From Cellvibrio polysaccharolyticus (GTDB lineage: Bacteria; Pseudomonadota; Gammaproteobacteria; Pseudomonadales; Cellvibrionaceae), in contig NZ_PRDL01000001.1 in assembly GCF_015182315.1 (NCBI RefSeq), forward strand, positions 1,364,001 to 1,428,000: a stretch of 64,000 nucleotides of DNA. Reading direction: 5' to 3'. Positions 43,229 through 50,872 of the stretch are shown here, in pieces. The position numbers were made by a program, and so were the translations under genes. How positions within the stretch are numbered: position 1 is the stretch's first letter; the number at the start of each line of letters is the position of its first letter. The notes below the pieces were generated by a model. The model made no database searches and was not told where the DNA came from. It saw only the letters and a program-made list of their open reading frames with translations.

Positions 43229-44185
43229 ATGAGTTCTACTGTTGTTGCCGCACTCTACAAATTTGTCGCACTGCCTGACTATCAGGACATTGCCCCTGTA
43301 TTGAAAGCCCACTGCGATGCTATTGGCCTCAAAGGGACGCTGTTGCTGGCGCACGAAGGTATTAATGGCACGGTAGCGGGTACGCGTGAAGCGATTGATG
43401 CGCTGGTGGCCTGGTTCGCGAAGGACGCCCGTTTTGACCATATGAGCTTTAAAGAGTCTTTTTTTGAAGGCACGCCTTTCTATCGTATGAAGGTAAAGCT
43501 CAAGAAAGAAATCGTCACCATGGGTGTAGAAGACATTGATCCGCGCCAGATCGTTGGCACCTATGTAAAACCGCAAGACTGGAATGCCCTGATCAGCGAC
43601 CCGGAAGTGGTGGTGGTTGATACGCGCAATTCCTACGAGTATTCCATTGGTACTTTTGAGCGGGCGATTGATCCGGTTACCGAGACTTTTCGCGAATTTC
43701 CGGCTTACGTGGCTGAAAATCTCGACCCTGCCAGGCATAAAAAAGTGGCTATGTTTTGCACCGGTGGTATTCGCTGCGAGAAGTCGACGGCCTATCTCAA
43801 ACAACAAGGTTTTGAAGAGGTTTACCACCTTGAAGGCGGCATTCTGAAATACCTCGAAGAGGTGCCGGAAGAAGAAAGCTTGTGGCGCGGTCAGTGTTTC
43901 GTTTTTGATAACCGCGTGGCAGTCAATCACAGCCTGCAAAAAGGTGATTACGATCAGTGCCACGGTTGTCGCCACCCGATTACTGAAGATGACAAACTGG
44001 CCGCTGAATATGTACCGGGGGTCAGCTGCCCGAAATGTTTCGACAAGCTGACACCGGATCAAAAATTGCGTTTTAAAGAGCGTCAGAAGCAAATTGAGTT
44101 GGCAAAACAGCGCAATGAAGTGCATATTGGCGCTTTGCCGCCGGAGCGTCAGCAACGGGCAGAAAAACAGTCAGCCACAGGCTGA
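43229..44185 (+). CDS. trhO: tRNA uridine(34) hydroxylase TrhO (rhodanese family)
   Basis: This 318-residue enzyme makes 5-hydroxyuridine at the tRNA wobble position. It has an N-terminal acylphosphatase-like domain (LLLAHEGINGTVAGT), a rhodanese domain with the active Cys in FCTGGIRCEKSTAYL (about 180), and a C-terminal cysteine-rich part (CHGCRHPI...GVSCPKCFDKL). The length and layout match YceA/TrhO. It is probably transcribed alone. Confidence 0.93.
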   Translation: MSSTVVAALYKFVALPDYQDIAPVLKAHCDAIGLKGTLLLAHEGINGTVAGTREAIDALVAWFAKDARFDHMSFKESFFEGTPFYRMKVKLKKEIVTMGVEDIDPRQIVGTYVKPQDWNALISDPEVVVVDTRNSYEYSIGTFERAIDPVTETFREFPAYVAENLDPARHKKVAMFCTGGIRCEKSTAYLKQQGFEEVYHLEGGILKYLEEVPEEESLWRGQCFVFDNRVAVNHSLQKGDYDQCHGCRHPITEDDKLAAEYVPGVSCPKCFDKLTPDQKLRFKERQKQIELAKQRNEVHIGALPPERQQRAEKQSATG

Positions 44186-44259
44186 TATTCACATAATTAC
44201 AGCCCCGCTATCCTTAACAGTAGTGAATGGCGGGGTGTTACATCATTCGAGCAGGTTGT

Positions 44260-44625
44260 ATGAACTTTGATGACTGGGTTGCGGATGTTGCAGCAGGTAC
44301 TGCGACACATAGTAGTGGTTTTGTGCTCAGGGTAGAGGGTAATCCCGCTGATCCGAGTGCGGTTGAGCCAGGCAAGTTTCCCACGGATTTAAACTTTATT
44401 GATCAGGCTCGGCTGTTGCGTTGCGGGCTGGAATTTTTGGCCAAAGCCTCAAAAACCAACGGTTATTCCTCCGGCTACAGCACCCGCGCTGATGATCCGA
44501 AAATGGCTGCTATCCGCGAGCGGGAAGCCCAGGCAAAACGTTTTGCCGAGCGTGAAGACAAGCCGCAACGCAGCGTGTTGTCATTGAAAAAGAAAGCCCC
44601 CGCCAATTCTGACAGCACTTCGTAA
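44260..44625 (+). CDS. Hypothetical protein (121 aa), cytosolic
   Basis: I do not recognise this family. The start MNFDDWVADVAAGTATHSSGFVL is followed by a compact region with DLNFIDQARLLRCGLEFLAK and a charged, probably helical tail (REREAQAKRFAERED) that ends in a Lys/Ala/Ser stretch. There is no signal peptide or membrane helix. ATG 44260 is preferred over an upstream in-frame ATG at 44227 because the conserved-looking core starts there. A bidirectional terminator separates it from the next, convergent gene. Confidence 0.6.
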   Translation: MNFDDWVADVAAGTATHSSGFVLRVEGNPADPSAVEPGKFPTDLNFIDQARLLRCGLEFLAKASKTNGYSSGYSTRADDPKMAAIREREAQAKRFAEREDKPQRSVLSLKKKAPANSDSTS

Positions 44626-44626
44626 A

Positions 44627-44656
44627 TAAAAAAGGCATCCAGGGATGCCTTTTTTA
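44627..44656. terminator. Bidirectional intrinsic terminator
   Basis: AAAAAAGGCATC and GATGCCTTTTTT pair around CAGG between convergent genes. Confidence 0.88.
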
Positions 44657-44658
44657 TT

Positions 44659-45177
44659 TTATAACAAACCGCGTAACTGCAAATCTGTGCGGTGGTGATC
44701 CAGTTGGCGGAACATTTGTTCAAACCGCTGCCTGGCAATTTCTGTCAGGGTCATGCTGTCTTCATTGGCGGACGCCGGGATACCTATCAAACGATTCAGT
44801 TCTTCCGATACCTGGCCAATGGTATGAAAGATTTGATCGCTGGTTTCCTTGCTGCGAAATAACCGCCCCTGCATGGTCAACGTCAGATACTGATCGCACT
44901 CGTTTAACCACTCCCGGCGTTGCTCCAGAAAATTGCGAATATTGCGAATGCCGCCGCGATGCGCGGTATTCAGTCGCTCATCGTGGTAATGCTGCAAACT
45001 CTTCCGCGCATTCAACAGAAAATCAATACTGGTATTTCGGCAGTACTGGCTGTCGAGATAGGTCGGGAATTTTATATTGTGGGTTTTCATCGCCTGCTCG
45101 CGTAAACAGCTTTCATCACATGCCAGAGCGGTAGCGGACAGACAGAATAGTGCCAATAACGTCATTATTTTTTTCAT
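44659..45177 (-). CDS. Hypothetical periplasmic protein (172 aa)
   Basis: The signal peptide KKIMTLLALFCLSATALA precedes CDESCLREQAM, and a third Cys (SQYCRNTS) and a fourth (LNECDQYL) suggest disulfides. The rest is predicted helical with many Arg/Asp/Gln. The family is not recognised. ATG 45177 starts the signal peptide; an upstream in-frame ATG at 45192 adds only MTGAP. A CRP-like site lies 50 bases upstream. Confidence 0.65.
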   Translation of the reverse strand: MKKIMTLLALFCLSATALACDESCLREQAMKTHNIKFPTYLDSQYCRNTSIDFLLNARKSLQHYHDERLNTAHRGGIRNIRNFLEQRREWLNECDQYLTLTMQGRLFRSKETSDQIFHTIGQVSEELNRLIGIPASANEDSMTLTEIARQRFEQMFRQLDHHRTDLQLRGLL

Positions 45178-45227
45178 GGGGGCGCCAGTCAATTATTAGA
45201 GTTTATGGAAGTATCCAACACCTGGAG

Positions 45228-45243
45228 TGTGATATAGATCACT
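45228..45243 (-). promoter_or_regulatory. CRP/Vfr-like binding site
   Basis: TGTGATATAGATCACT matches the CRP consensus TGTGA-N6-TCACA except for the last base. It lies 51 bases upstream of the periplasmic protein gene at 45177 and is oriented to control it. It does not match the FNR consensus TTGAT-N4-ATCAA. Confidence 0.5.
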
Positions 45244-45327
45244 TCGTAACTGACGTCAATAGCGTGTTATGAAAAAGGTCTCGATAATAACTTTTAGAGA
45301 TATAAGGGGAATTTTTATTCGGATAAT

Positions 45328-45362
45328 CTATTAATGTGTGGCGAGACGCCACACATTAATAG
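45328..45362 (-). terminator. 16-bp perfect hairpin after the SirB2 gene
   Basis: CTATTAATGTGTGGCG (45328-45343) and CGCCACACATTAATAG (45347-45362) pair perfectly around AGA, 11 bases after the SirB2 stop on the minus strand. No T-tract follows. Confidence 0.6.
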
Positions 45363-45373
45363 AAACGGGCAGG

Positions 45374-45745
45374 TTACAACGGCATCGGGTTTTTGGTGAT
45401 GGCAACGCTGACAATATAGATAAACACCAGCAGTGCAGCAACCCAGGCAGATTTACGCACGGCAGGGGAGCGATGTTTAAACGCTACGACACCGAGGCCA
45501 ATGTAAACCACCAGGGCGATCATTTTGCTCAGCAGCCAGGGATGTTCTGACGGTTTGAAGCCCAGGTAAACCGCAACGGTTACACCGGTGATCAATAAAA
45601 AGGTGTCGATTACGTGAGGCAGAATTTTTACCAGTTTCTTTTGCAGGCAGGCCGAGCCTCGCCACATCCAGATTCCGCGGACAAAAAAGCTGATAAAAGT
45701 GAGTAATGCCAGTGTCATATGCAGGTGTTTCAGCATCAGGTACAT
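45374..45745 (-). CDS. SirB2 family membrane protein
   Basis: This 123-residue protein has four hydrophobic helices and the SirB signature LKHLHMTLALLTFISFFVRGIWM, then LKKLVKILPHVIDTFLLITGV (here with QKK) and a short KNPMPL tail. The SirB family is named from Salmonella, but its role is unclear. It is flanked by a hairpin on one side and a gap of about 130 bases on the other. Confidence 0.88.
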   Translation of the reverse strand: MYLMLKHLHMTLALLTFISFFVRGIWMWRGSACLQKKLVKILPHVIDTFLLITGVTVAVYLGFKPSEHPWLLSKMIALVVYIGLGVVAFKHRSPAVRKSAWVAALLVFIYIVSVAITKNPMPL

Positions 45746-45876
45746 CGGGTCTTCTCCATTGCGTGGCTATTTGTAAGTCTTATAAATGTTGGCAGCTCTG
45801 CGGCTGTTAAACGCGTGCCGCCGGGGTGAAGCCGGCGGTGAATATTTTTCAAAGGATTGGTTGCGCTGGCGGGGCC

Positions 45877-46488
45877 TTAATGTACCGGTTTGTCGCCCGG
45901 TGTCAGGGCTTTGCCAATCAACGTTAGCATTGCTTCGTCAAAAGGCAATTGCAGGGCTGCTTTATGGCCGTTTTCCGACATCTTGTTCCAGGTTTTGCGA
46001 ATGATGTCGATCAGCTTGTCTTCAGCGTGTTTGTTGGCGAAATCGGCCAGATAAAACTCCAGAAAAACCAGGCAGGCAATATCTTCCAGCGTCTGGGCGT
46101 CATTATCGCGTTTGAGATTTCTCTTTAGCAGCAGGTCAGCCACGCGAGTAATGTCGTCTTCGGCGTAGCCGTGCTCGCTCATTAATTTTCCGGTGATTTC
46201 GCCATGCAGGCGTGCCAGATCAGTGCGCCAGCGTTTGTAGCCCTGGCGATCCATCGGGTAATCGCTGCGGGGAATTTTCCAGCGGCCAATATGTTGCGCG
46301 CGCACAGCAATTTGCAGCAGTTCGTCAGCGTCCGGACGGAAGGCGGCGAGTTGTGCGCTCATGCGCTGGCCGTAAAGCCATTCATTGGCTACCGGTTTGC
46401 CCTCTACCAGGGTGGTATTGGGGTCTTCATGATTGAGTTTATCAATGGCGGAAAAGACAAGCTGCAAGCGTTGGTCAGTGTTTACCAC
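45877..46488 (-). CDS. DUF4202 domain protein
   Basis: This 203-residue protein matches DUF4202: YGQRMSAQLAAFRPDADELLQIAVRAQHIGRWKIPRS, DYPMDRQGYKRWRTDLARLHGE and LEDIACLVFLEFYLADFA. The pattern of conserved His and Asp residues suggests an HD-like helical fold, but no activity is known. It lies four bases after fnr on the minus strand, so it is likely part of the FNR transcript. Confidence 0.9.
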   Translation of the reverse strand: MVNTDQRLQLVFSAIDKLNHEDPNTTLVEGKPVANEWLYGQRMSAQLAAFRPDADELLQIAVRAQHIGRWKIPRSDYPMDRQGYKRWRTDLARLHGEITGKLMSEHGYAEDDITRVADLLLKRNLKRDNDAQTLEDIACLVFLEFYLADFANKHAEDKLIDIIRKTWNKMSENGHKAALQLPFDEAMLTLIGKALTPGDKPVH

Positions 46489-46491
46489 GGG

Positions 46492-47235
46492 TCAATGATT
46501 CTCGGTTGAAAGCGTAGTCAGGGCTGGCAAATCCAGAATAGTAATTTCTTTTTTATCCACGGCGAGAACGCCCTGTTTTTGCAAGCGTGAAAAAATCCGG
46601 CTGACCGTTTCAATGGTCAAACCTAAAAAGTTACCCATATCGGTACGGGACATGGGCAGGTGAAATTGTGTTGCCGACAATTGGCGGCGGCTGTTACGAC
46701 TGGAAATGCTCAGCAGCAGGGCGGCGATACGGGTTTCTGCACTGCTTTTACTGAGCAGAGCAATGATGTGCTGATCCTGGGTAATTTCACGGCTCAGCAA
46801 TTGGAAAAAGTGTCGCTGCAAGCTGGGAATTTGCAGGCTCAGGTCTTCCATGCGGCTGAAAGGGATTTCACAAACAGAAGACGTTTCCAGCGCGATAACC
46901 GAGTTGGTGTAGCGGTTATCGGCAATACCGTCCATGCCCACCACTTCGCCCGGCAGATAAAAGCCGGTGATTTGTTCGCTGCCGCTATCACTCAGCGTGA
47001 GGGCTTTTACCGCACCGGATCGAATTGCAAACACTGATTGGAACGTGTCGTTGGCGCGGTAGAGATATTCGCCTTTTTGTAGCGGCCGGCCGCGCTGGAT
47101 AATGTCATTGAGGCGATCAATGTCATCCACATGAAAAGTAATGGGCAGGCAGATCGTGTTCAGGCGGCAGTTACCGCAGGATACCCGCTTGTCATGAGGG
47201 CAGGTGGCGTTGTTTTTGGCGGGAGTACTGGTCAT
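46492..47235 (-). CDS. fnr: FNR/Anr family oxygen-sensing regulator
   Basis: This 247-residue regulator switches genes under low oxygen. The N-terminal cluster cysteines are SCGNCRLNTIC (C-x2-C-x5-C), with the fourth in SSVCEIPF (about residue 120). The cyclic-nucleotide-binding fold is followed by the HTH (TDMGNFLGLTIETVSRIFSRLQKQG), with the E-T-V-S-R recognition residues of FNR. ATG 47235 is chosen, since earlier in-frame starts lack family residues. A perfect FNR box lies about 90 bases upstream, so autoregulation is likely. DUF4202 follows directly. Confidence 0.93.
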   Translation of the reverse strand: MTSTPAKNNATCPHDKRVSCGNCRLNTICLPITFHVDDIDRLNDIIQRGRPLQKGEYLYRANDTFQSVFAIRSGAVKALTLSDSGSEQITGFYLPGEVVGMDGIADNRYTNSVIALETSSVCEIPFSRMEDLSLQIPSLQRHFFQLLSREITQDQHIIALLSKSSAETRIAALLLSISSRNSRRQLSATQFHLPMSRTDMGNFLGLTIETVSRIFSRLQKQGVLAVDKKEITILDLPALTTLSTENH

Positions 47236-47322
47236 GGCTAAACCTGTGACAAACCAAAAAGGCTTGCTTTGAGTGAGACTACTGAGGGGAATTGTTGCAG
47301 CTTTACAATCGGGGGTAAATAG

Positions 47323-47336
47323 TTGATTAGGATCAA
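47323..47336 (-). promoter_or_regulatory. Perfect FNR/Anr box
   Basis: TTGAT-TAGG-ATCAA matches the FNR consensus TTGAT-N4-ATCAA exactly, centred about 94 bases before the fnr start codon. It probably mediates autoregulation, but the start of transcription is not mapped. Confidence 0.8.
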
Positions 47337-47365
47337 TTAACCGCTGGTATGGCTGTTTGCTGCGA

Positions 47366-47399
47366 TTCACCACCTGTTCTGTGTAAAACAGGTGGTGAA
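47366..47399 (-). terminator. 13-bp perfect hairpin after purK
   Basis: TTCACCACCTGTT (47366-47378) and AACAGGTGGTGAA (47387-47399) pair around eight bases, 12 bases after the purK stop on the minus strand. There is no T-tract. It separates purEK from fnr. Confidence 0.6.
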
Positions 47400-47410
47400 G
47401 AGTGAGATGT

Positions 47411-48499
47411 TTACTGAGGGTGGTCGCTGTCCAGTTGCGCGGTCAGCCATGCAATGACGTCGGCATAGTTGTCGGGCAAATGGTTTTGCAGGGCAGACAA
47501 CGAGGTTTTCAGGCCGGCGCTGTTGCCGCAAAAATTGATGTGGCCCACTTTGCGCCCCGGGCGCACTTCCTTGCCATACCAGATTTGCTCGGCGCCTTGT
47601 ACGGCCAGCCAGGCGGTTTGTTGTTCGGTGCCGACCAGGTTAACCATCACATTGGTGCCTTTGATCACCGGCGAGCCCAGTGGCAAACCGCTGACGCCGC
47701 GCAAATGCAACTCAAACTGGTTAATGCTGGCGCCGGCCTGGGTCCAGTGGCCGCTGTTGTGTACGCGGGGTGCCAGCTCGTTGATCATCAGGTGATCGCC
47801 GGTGCGGAAACACTCCATGGCCATCACACCCACATAATTCAGCTTGTTGAGCAGGGCAGAAAGCATGTGTTCTGCCTGTGCCTGCAAGTGAGCAAGGCGG
47901 TTCAGGGGGGCAACAGAGCCGAGCAAAATACCGTTAACGTGCAGATTCAGCGTCAATGGATAGAAAACACAGTTACCTTGCGCATCACGGGCGCCAACCA
48001 GAGACACTTCTTCATCAAAAGCGATGGCCTGTTCGGCAATCGCCTGACCATACCAGTCGCTCGGGATGGTGTCCTGTTGCGGTTGACGCAGCCAGTGTTG
48101 TCCGCGGCCATCGTAGCCACCGGTGCGGCGTTTTAACAGTACGCGCTCACCCAGACGGGTGTGCAATGCTGCTTCGGTGGTGTTTGCTTCCACCGCTTGC
48201 CAGGGAGCCGTTGCCAGGTGCAGTTCATCAATCAGGGATTTTTGGGTTTTGCGGTCGGCCAGTAACCCGAAAACATCGCGGTTGACGAAACGGGCGTGTG
48301 CGGCCAGTGCGTCAGTCGCAATCGAGGCGGGCCATTGTTCGCGCTCGGCAGTGACCAGATCGTCCGGTTGCAGCGCCGGAGCGCTGGCCGATTCGATATC
48401 TACCGGGCGAACATCCAGATTCAGGGGACGACCAGCGGTTTGCAGCATGGCGCCCAGTTGTCCGGCGCCCAGCACCCAAATAGTAGAAGAACTGCTCAT
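47411..48499 (-). CDS. purK: 5-(carboxyamino)imidazole ribonucleotide synthase
   Basis: This 362-residue ATP-grasp enzyme carboxylates AIR in purine synthesis. Key parts are GAGQLGAMLQTAGRPL (residues 11-26), LLKRRTGGYDGRGQ (ATP-binding loop), GVMAMECFR and ELAPRVHNSGHWTQAG. The start lies three bases after purE, so they form one operon. The hairpin at 47366 follows the stop. Confidence 0.94.
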   Translation of the reverse strand: MSSSSTIWVLGAGQLGAMLQTAGRPLNLDVRPVDIESASAPALQPDDLVTAEREQWPASIATDALAAHARFVNRDVFGLLADRKTQKSLIDELHLATAPWQAVEANTTEAALHTRLGERVLLKRRTGGYDGRGQHWLRQPQQDTIPSDWYGQAIAEQAIAFDEEVSLVGARDAQGNCVFYPLTLNLHVNGILLGSVAPLNRLAHLQAQAEHMLSALLNKLNYVGVMAMECFRTGDHLMINELAPRVHNSGHWTQAGASINQFELHLRGVSGLPLGSPVIKGTNVMVNLVGTEQQTAWLAVQGAEQIWYGKEVRPGRKVGHINFCGNSAGLKTSLSALQNHLPDNYADVIAWLTAQLDSDHPQ

Positions 48500-48502
48500 G
48501 GT

Positions 48503-48994
48503 TTACTCAACACTCGGATCGGGATTGTCCAGTACGGCCTGGGTTTGCGCATGTCTGAATGCTTCCAGACGCTCTGCCAGTGCCGGGTCGGTTACTGCCA
48601 GAATCTGGCTGGCCAGTAAACCGGCATTGAAAGCACCGGCAACACCGATGGCCAGCGTACCCACGGCAATACCTTTGGGCATTTGCACAATGGATAACAG
48701 GCTGTCCATACCGTTCAGCGCCTTGCTTTGTACCGGCACGCCCAAGACCGGCAAGCGGGTGTGAGCGGCGATCATGCCTGGCAAATGCGCAGCACCGCCA
48801 GCGCCGGCGATAATGACCGCATAGCCCTGGTCTACCGCCTGTTCAGCGAACTCGGTGAGTTTCTGCGGAGTGCGATGGGCGGAAACCACTTCAGTGTGGT
48901 AACTCACGCCCAGCTGCTGCAGAATTTCTACCGCAGACTGCATGGTGGACCAATCACTTTTGGAGCCCATGATCACAGCGACTTTATTGCTCAT
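48503..48994 (-). CDS. purE: N5-carboxyaminoimidazole ribonucleotide mutase
   Basis: This 163-residue enzyme moves the carboxyl group from N5 to C4. It has MGSKSDWSTM (residues 9-18), SAHRTPQ (active His), AGAGGAAHLPGM and VLGVPVQSKALNGMDSLLSIVQMP. It leads the purEK operon on the minus strand, with the extended -10 promoter at 49031 upstream. Confidence 0.95.
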   Translation of the reverse strand: MSNKVAVIMGSKSDWSTMQSAVEILQQLGVSYHTEVVSAHRTPQKLTEFAEQAVDQGYAVIIAGAGGAAHLPGMIAAHTRLPVLGVPVQSKALNGMDSLLSIVQMPKGIAVGTLAIGVAGAFNAGLLASQILAVTDPALAERLEAFRHAQTQAVLDNPDPSVE

Positions 48995-49030
48995 AACAGA
49001 TTACCTGTATGTCGGCATATCAGAAAAAAG

Positions 49031-49047
49031 GCGCGCATCTTACCATA
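49031..49047 (-). promoter_or_regulatory. purE promoter, extended -10
   Basis: The minus strand reads TATGGTAAGATGCGCGC, identical over 17 bases to the nrdR promoter at 28139. The TG before the -10 TAAGAT and the GCGCGC discriminator suggest a strongly growth-regulated sigma-70 promoter. The start codon follows about 37 bases later. Confidence 0.6.
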
Positions 49048-49090
49048 AGCATGGCGCTAACCCCAGTCTCTTGCCGGTTAACCGGAGGCC

Positions 49091-50002
49091 TTAAACAGCG
49101 GGCTCTTTTTCGCCACCAAACGCGTGTAATAGCGAGTTGATAAAGCTCTTCAATTCCAGCGTCATGATGGAAAAATCCGCGTCGAATTGTTCGGCGTAGC
49201 TTTCCGGGTTGCGGTCGTTGGCCTGGTCGTAAATCTTGTCGTCGAACTTGACCCGTTTAATGGCCAGCTCTTCATCAATAATGCAGTGGATAGCTTCGTT
49301 CCAGCTGATAGCGACCTTGTTGGCGAACATGCCTCCATCGAGGTGACGAATGATTTCTTCGGCTTGCAGATCCAGCTTCTTGCAGCGAATAACCCGTTCG
49401 TCCTTACTGGCTTTCAGCTCGCACTCGTCACCCAACTGGATGTCCTGAGGCAATTCATCCGAACGCAGCCAATGGGTCATAACCTGTGGCGGGGCGTTTT
49501 TGGTGGTCAGCGGCAGGGTGCGCAGGCTTCCCAGCGCTTCACGCAGGGCGCTTAACATATCTTCGGCGCGCTTGGCTGAAGACGCATTGACCACAATCAG
49601 GTCATCCTGCGGGGCGATGTAGGCAAAATCCTGAGAGGTGCGGGTAAATGCACGTGGCAACAGGGAAAAGATAATTTCATCTTTCAATTCCTGACGCTCT
49701 TTGCGGCCCACTTTGCGCGATTCTGCTTCGCTGAGTGCAACCACTTTTTGTTCCAGCTGCTCGTTGATAACCGAGGCTGGCAGGATTTTTTCCTGTTTTT
49801 GCGCGCAAATCATGATGTAGCCGTTAGTGACATGCACCAGCTCGCTGCCGTGGCGTCCCAGCGGCGCAACCCAGCCGTAGCGCATCGGGTCGAGGCTGCC
49901 ACAAGGGTTGAAAATAAAAGGCTCAAGCGCGCTGTGCAACTCTTCAGGCGACAGGGTCCACTTTTCGGTAAGACGGTATAAACGCAGGTTTTTAAACCAC
50001 AT
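49091..50002 (-). CDS. rdgC: Recombination-associated protein RdgC
   Basis: This 303-residue protein forms a ring dimer on double-stranded DNA and limits RecA action. MWFKNLRLYRL at the start, RYGWVAPLGRHG, DEIIFSLLPRAFTRT and the C-terminal FDADFSIMTLELKSFINSLL are typical. ATG 50002 is chosen because the residues upstream in frame are not conserved. Confidence 0.94.
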   Translation of the reverse strand: MWFKNLRLYRLTEKWTLSPEELHSALEPFIFNPCGSLDPMRYGWVAPLGRHGSELVHVTNGYIMICAQKQEKILPASVINEQLEQKVVALSEAESRKVGRKERQELKDEIIFSLLPRAFTRTSQDFAYIAPQDDLIVVNASSAKRAEDMLSALREALGSLRTLPLTTKNAPPQVMTHWLRSDELPQDIQLGDECELKASKDERVIRCKKLDLQAEEIIRHLDGGMFANKVAISWNEAIHCIIDEELAIKRVKFDDKIYDQANDRNPESYAEQFDADFSIMTLELKSFINSLLHAFGGEKEPAV

Positions 50003-50051
50003 GGCAATAGTCCGAACAACAAACAGAAGGGAAGATAATATTCGGGAAGGC

Positions 50052-50081
50052 GATACCCGGCACATTACTGCGCCGGGTATC
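50052..50081 (-). terminator. 10-bp perfect hairpin after fklB
   Basis: GATACCCGGC (50052-50061) and GCCGGGTATC (50072-50081) pair perfectly around ten bases, 8 bases after the fklB stop on the minus strand, without a T-tract. Confidence 0.5.
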
Positions 50082-50088
50082 CGGCTTA

Positions 50089-50709
50089 TCAGCCAACGAT
50101 GTCGAGCAACTCAACATCAAAAATCAGGGTGGAGAAAGGGCCGATAGCGGCACCGGCGCCACGCTCACCGTAGGCGAGGTTGTAAGGAACGTACAAGCGC
50201 CACTTGGAACCAACCGGCATCAATTGCAGGGCTTCAGTCCAACCGGCAATCACGCCGTTAACCGCGAAATCAATTGGCTGACCACGGTCGTAGGAAGAAT
50301 CGAATACCGTGCCGTCAATCAGGGTGCCGTGGTAATGGGTTTTTACGCGAGAGGTGGCGGTAGGTTTGGCACCTTCGCCCTCGGTAATAACTTCGTACTG
50401 CAAGCCGGATGCGGTGGTGGTAATACCCGCTTTTTTAGCATTCTCGGCCAGGAAGGCTTCACCGGCACCGGCCAGTTCTTTGGCTTTGGCAGCCTGTACT
50501 TCCTGCATGCGCTGGCTGATAACACCAAAAGCAGCTTCCAGGTCAGCACGGGAAACGGTGCTTTCCTTGCCTTCCAGCGCATCAATCAGGCCGGCGGCAA
50601 CGGCGCTGTTAACAACGCCTTCAAATGGATTGGCGGCGAGTTGTTCGCCCATTTGACGACCAATGCCGTAGCTGGCTTTGGCTTCCGGAGTGAGATATTG
50701 CTCAGTCAT
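50089..50709 (-). CDS. fklB: FKBP-type peptidyl-prolyl isomerase
   Basis: This 206-residue protein has an N-terminal FKBP_N dimerisation part (KASYGIGRQMGEQLAANPFEGVV, then helices to about residue 90) and a C-terminal FKBP domain (about 100-206; TSRVKTHYHGTLIDGTVFDSSYDRGQPIDF, and the terminal STLIFDVELLDIV). There is no signal peptide, which is closer to E. coli FklB than to periplasmic FkpA. It catalyses proline cis-trans isomerisation during folding. Confidence 0.92.
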   Translation of the reverse strand: MTEQYLTPEAKASYGIGRQMGEQLAANPFEGVVNSAVAAGLIDALEGKESTVSRADLEAAFGVISQRMQEVQAAKAKELAGAGEAFLAENAKKAGITTTASGLQYEVITEGEGAKPTATSRVKTHYHGTLIDGTVFDSSYDRGQPIDFAVNGVIAGWTEALQLMPVGSKWRLYVPYNLAYGERGAGAAIGPFSTLIFDVELLDIVG

Positions 50710-50826
50710 GCGTTATGTCCATTGATGGTAAAAAAGGCCGGGAAGTGTAACAGAACCGTCCCCGGCTGTTGATTCGATTGCCTCGTAAAACCGCCAACCC
50801 GGCAAAATTGATACTGCTTGAAATGC

Positions 50827-50851
50827 AAAGCCCCGCATCAGGCGGGGCTTT
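50827..50851. terminator. Terminator-like hairpin after the AI-2E-family gene
   Basis: AAAGCCCCGC (50827-50836) and GCGGGGCTTT (50842-50851) pair perfectly around ATCAG. It suits the minus-strand gene ending at 50873. The U-run is short (TTT). Confidence 0.7.
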
Positions 50852-50872
50852 GAACGCAGAGCCGGCTCGGGG

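Noticed and set aside
47402..48136. Plus-strand frame of 244 codons opposite purK
   Set aside because: purK is a clear family match on the other strand, and the plus frame has no motif or ribosome site.
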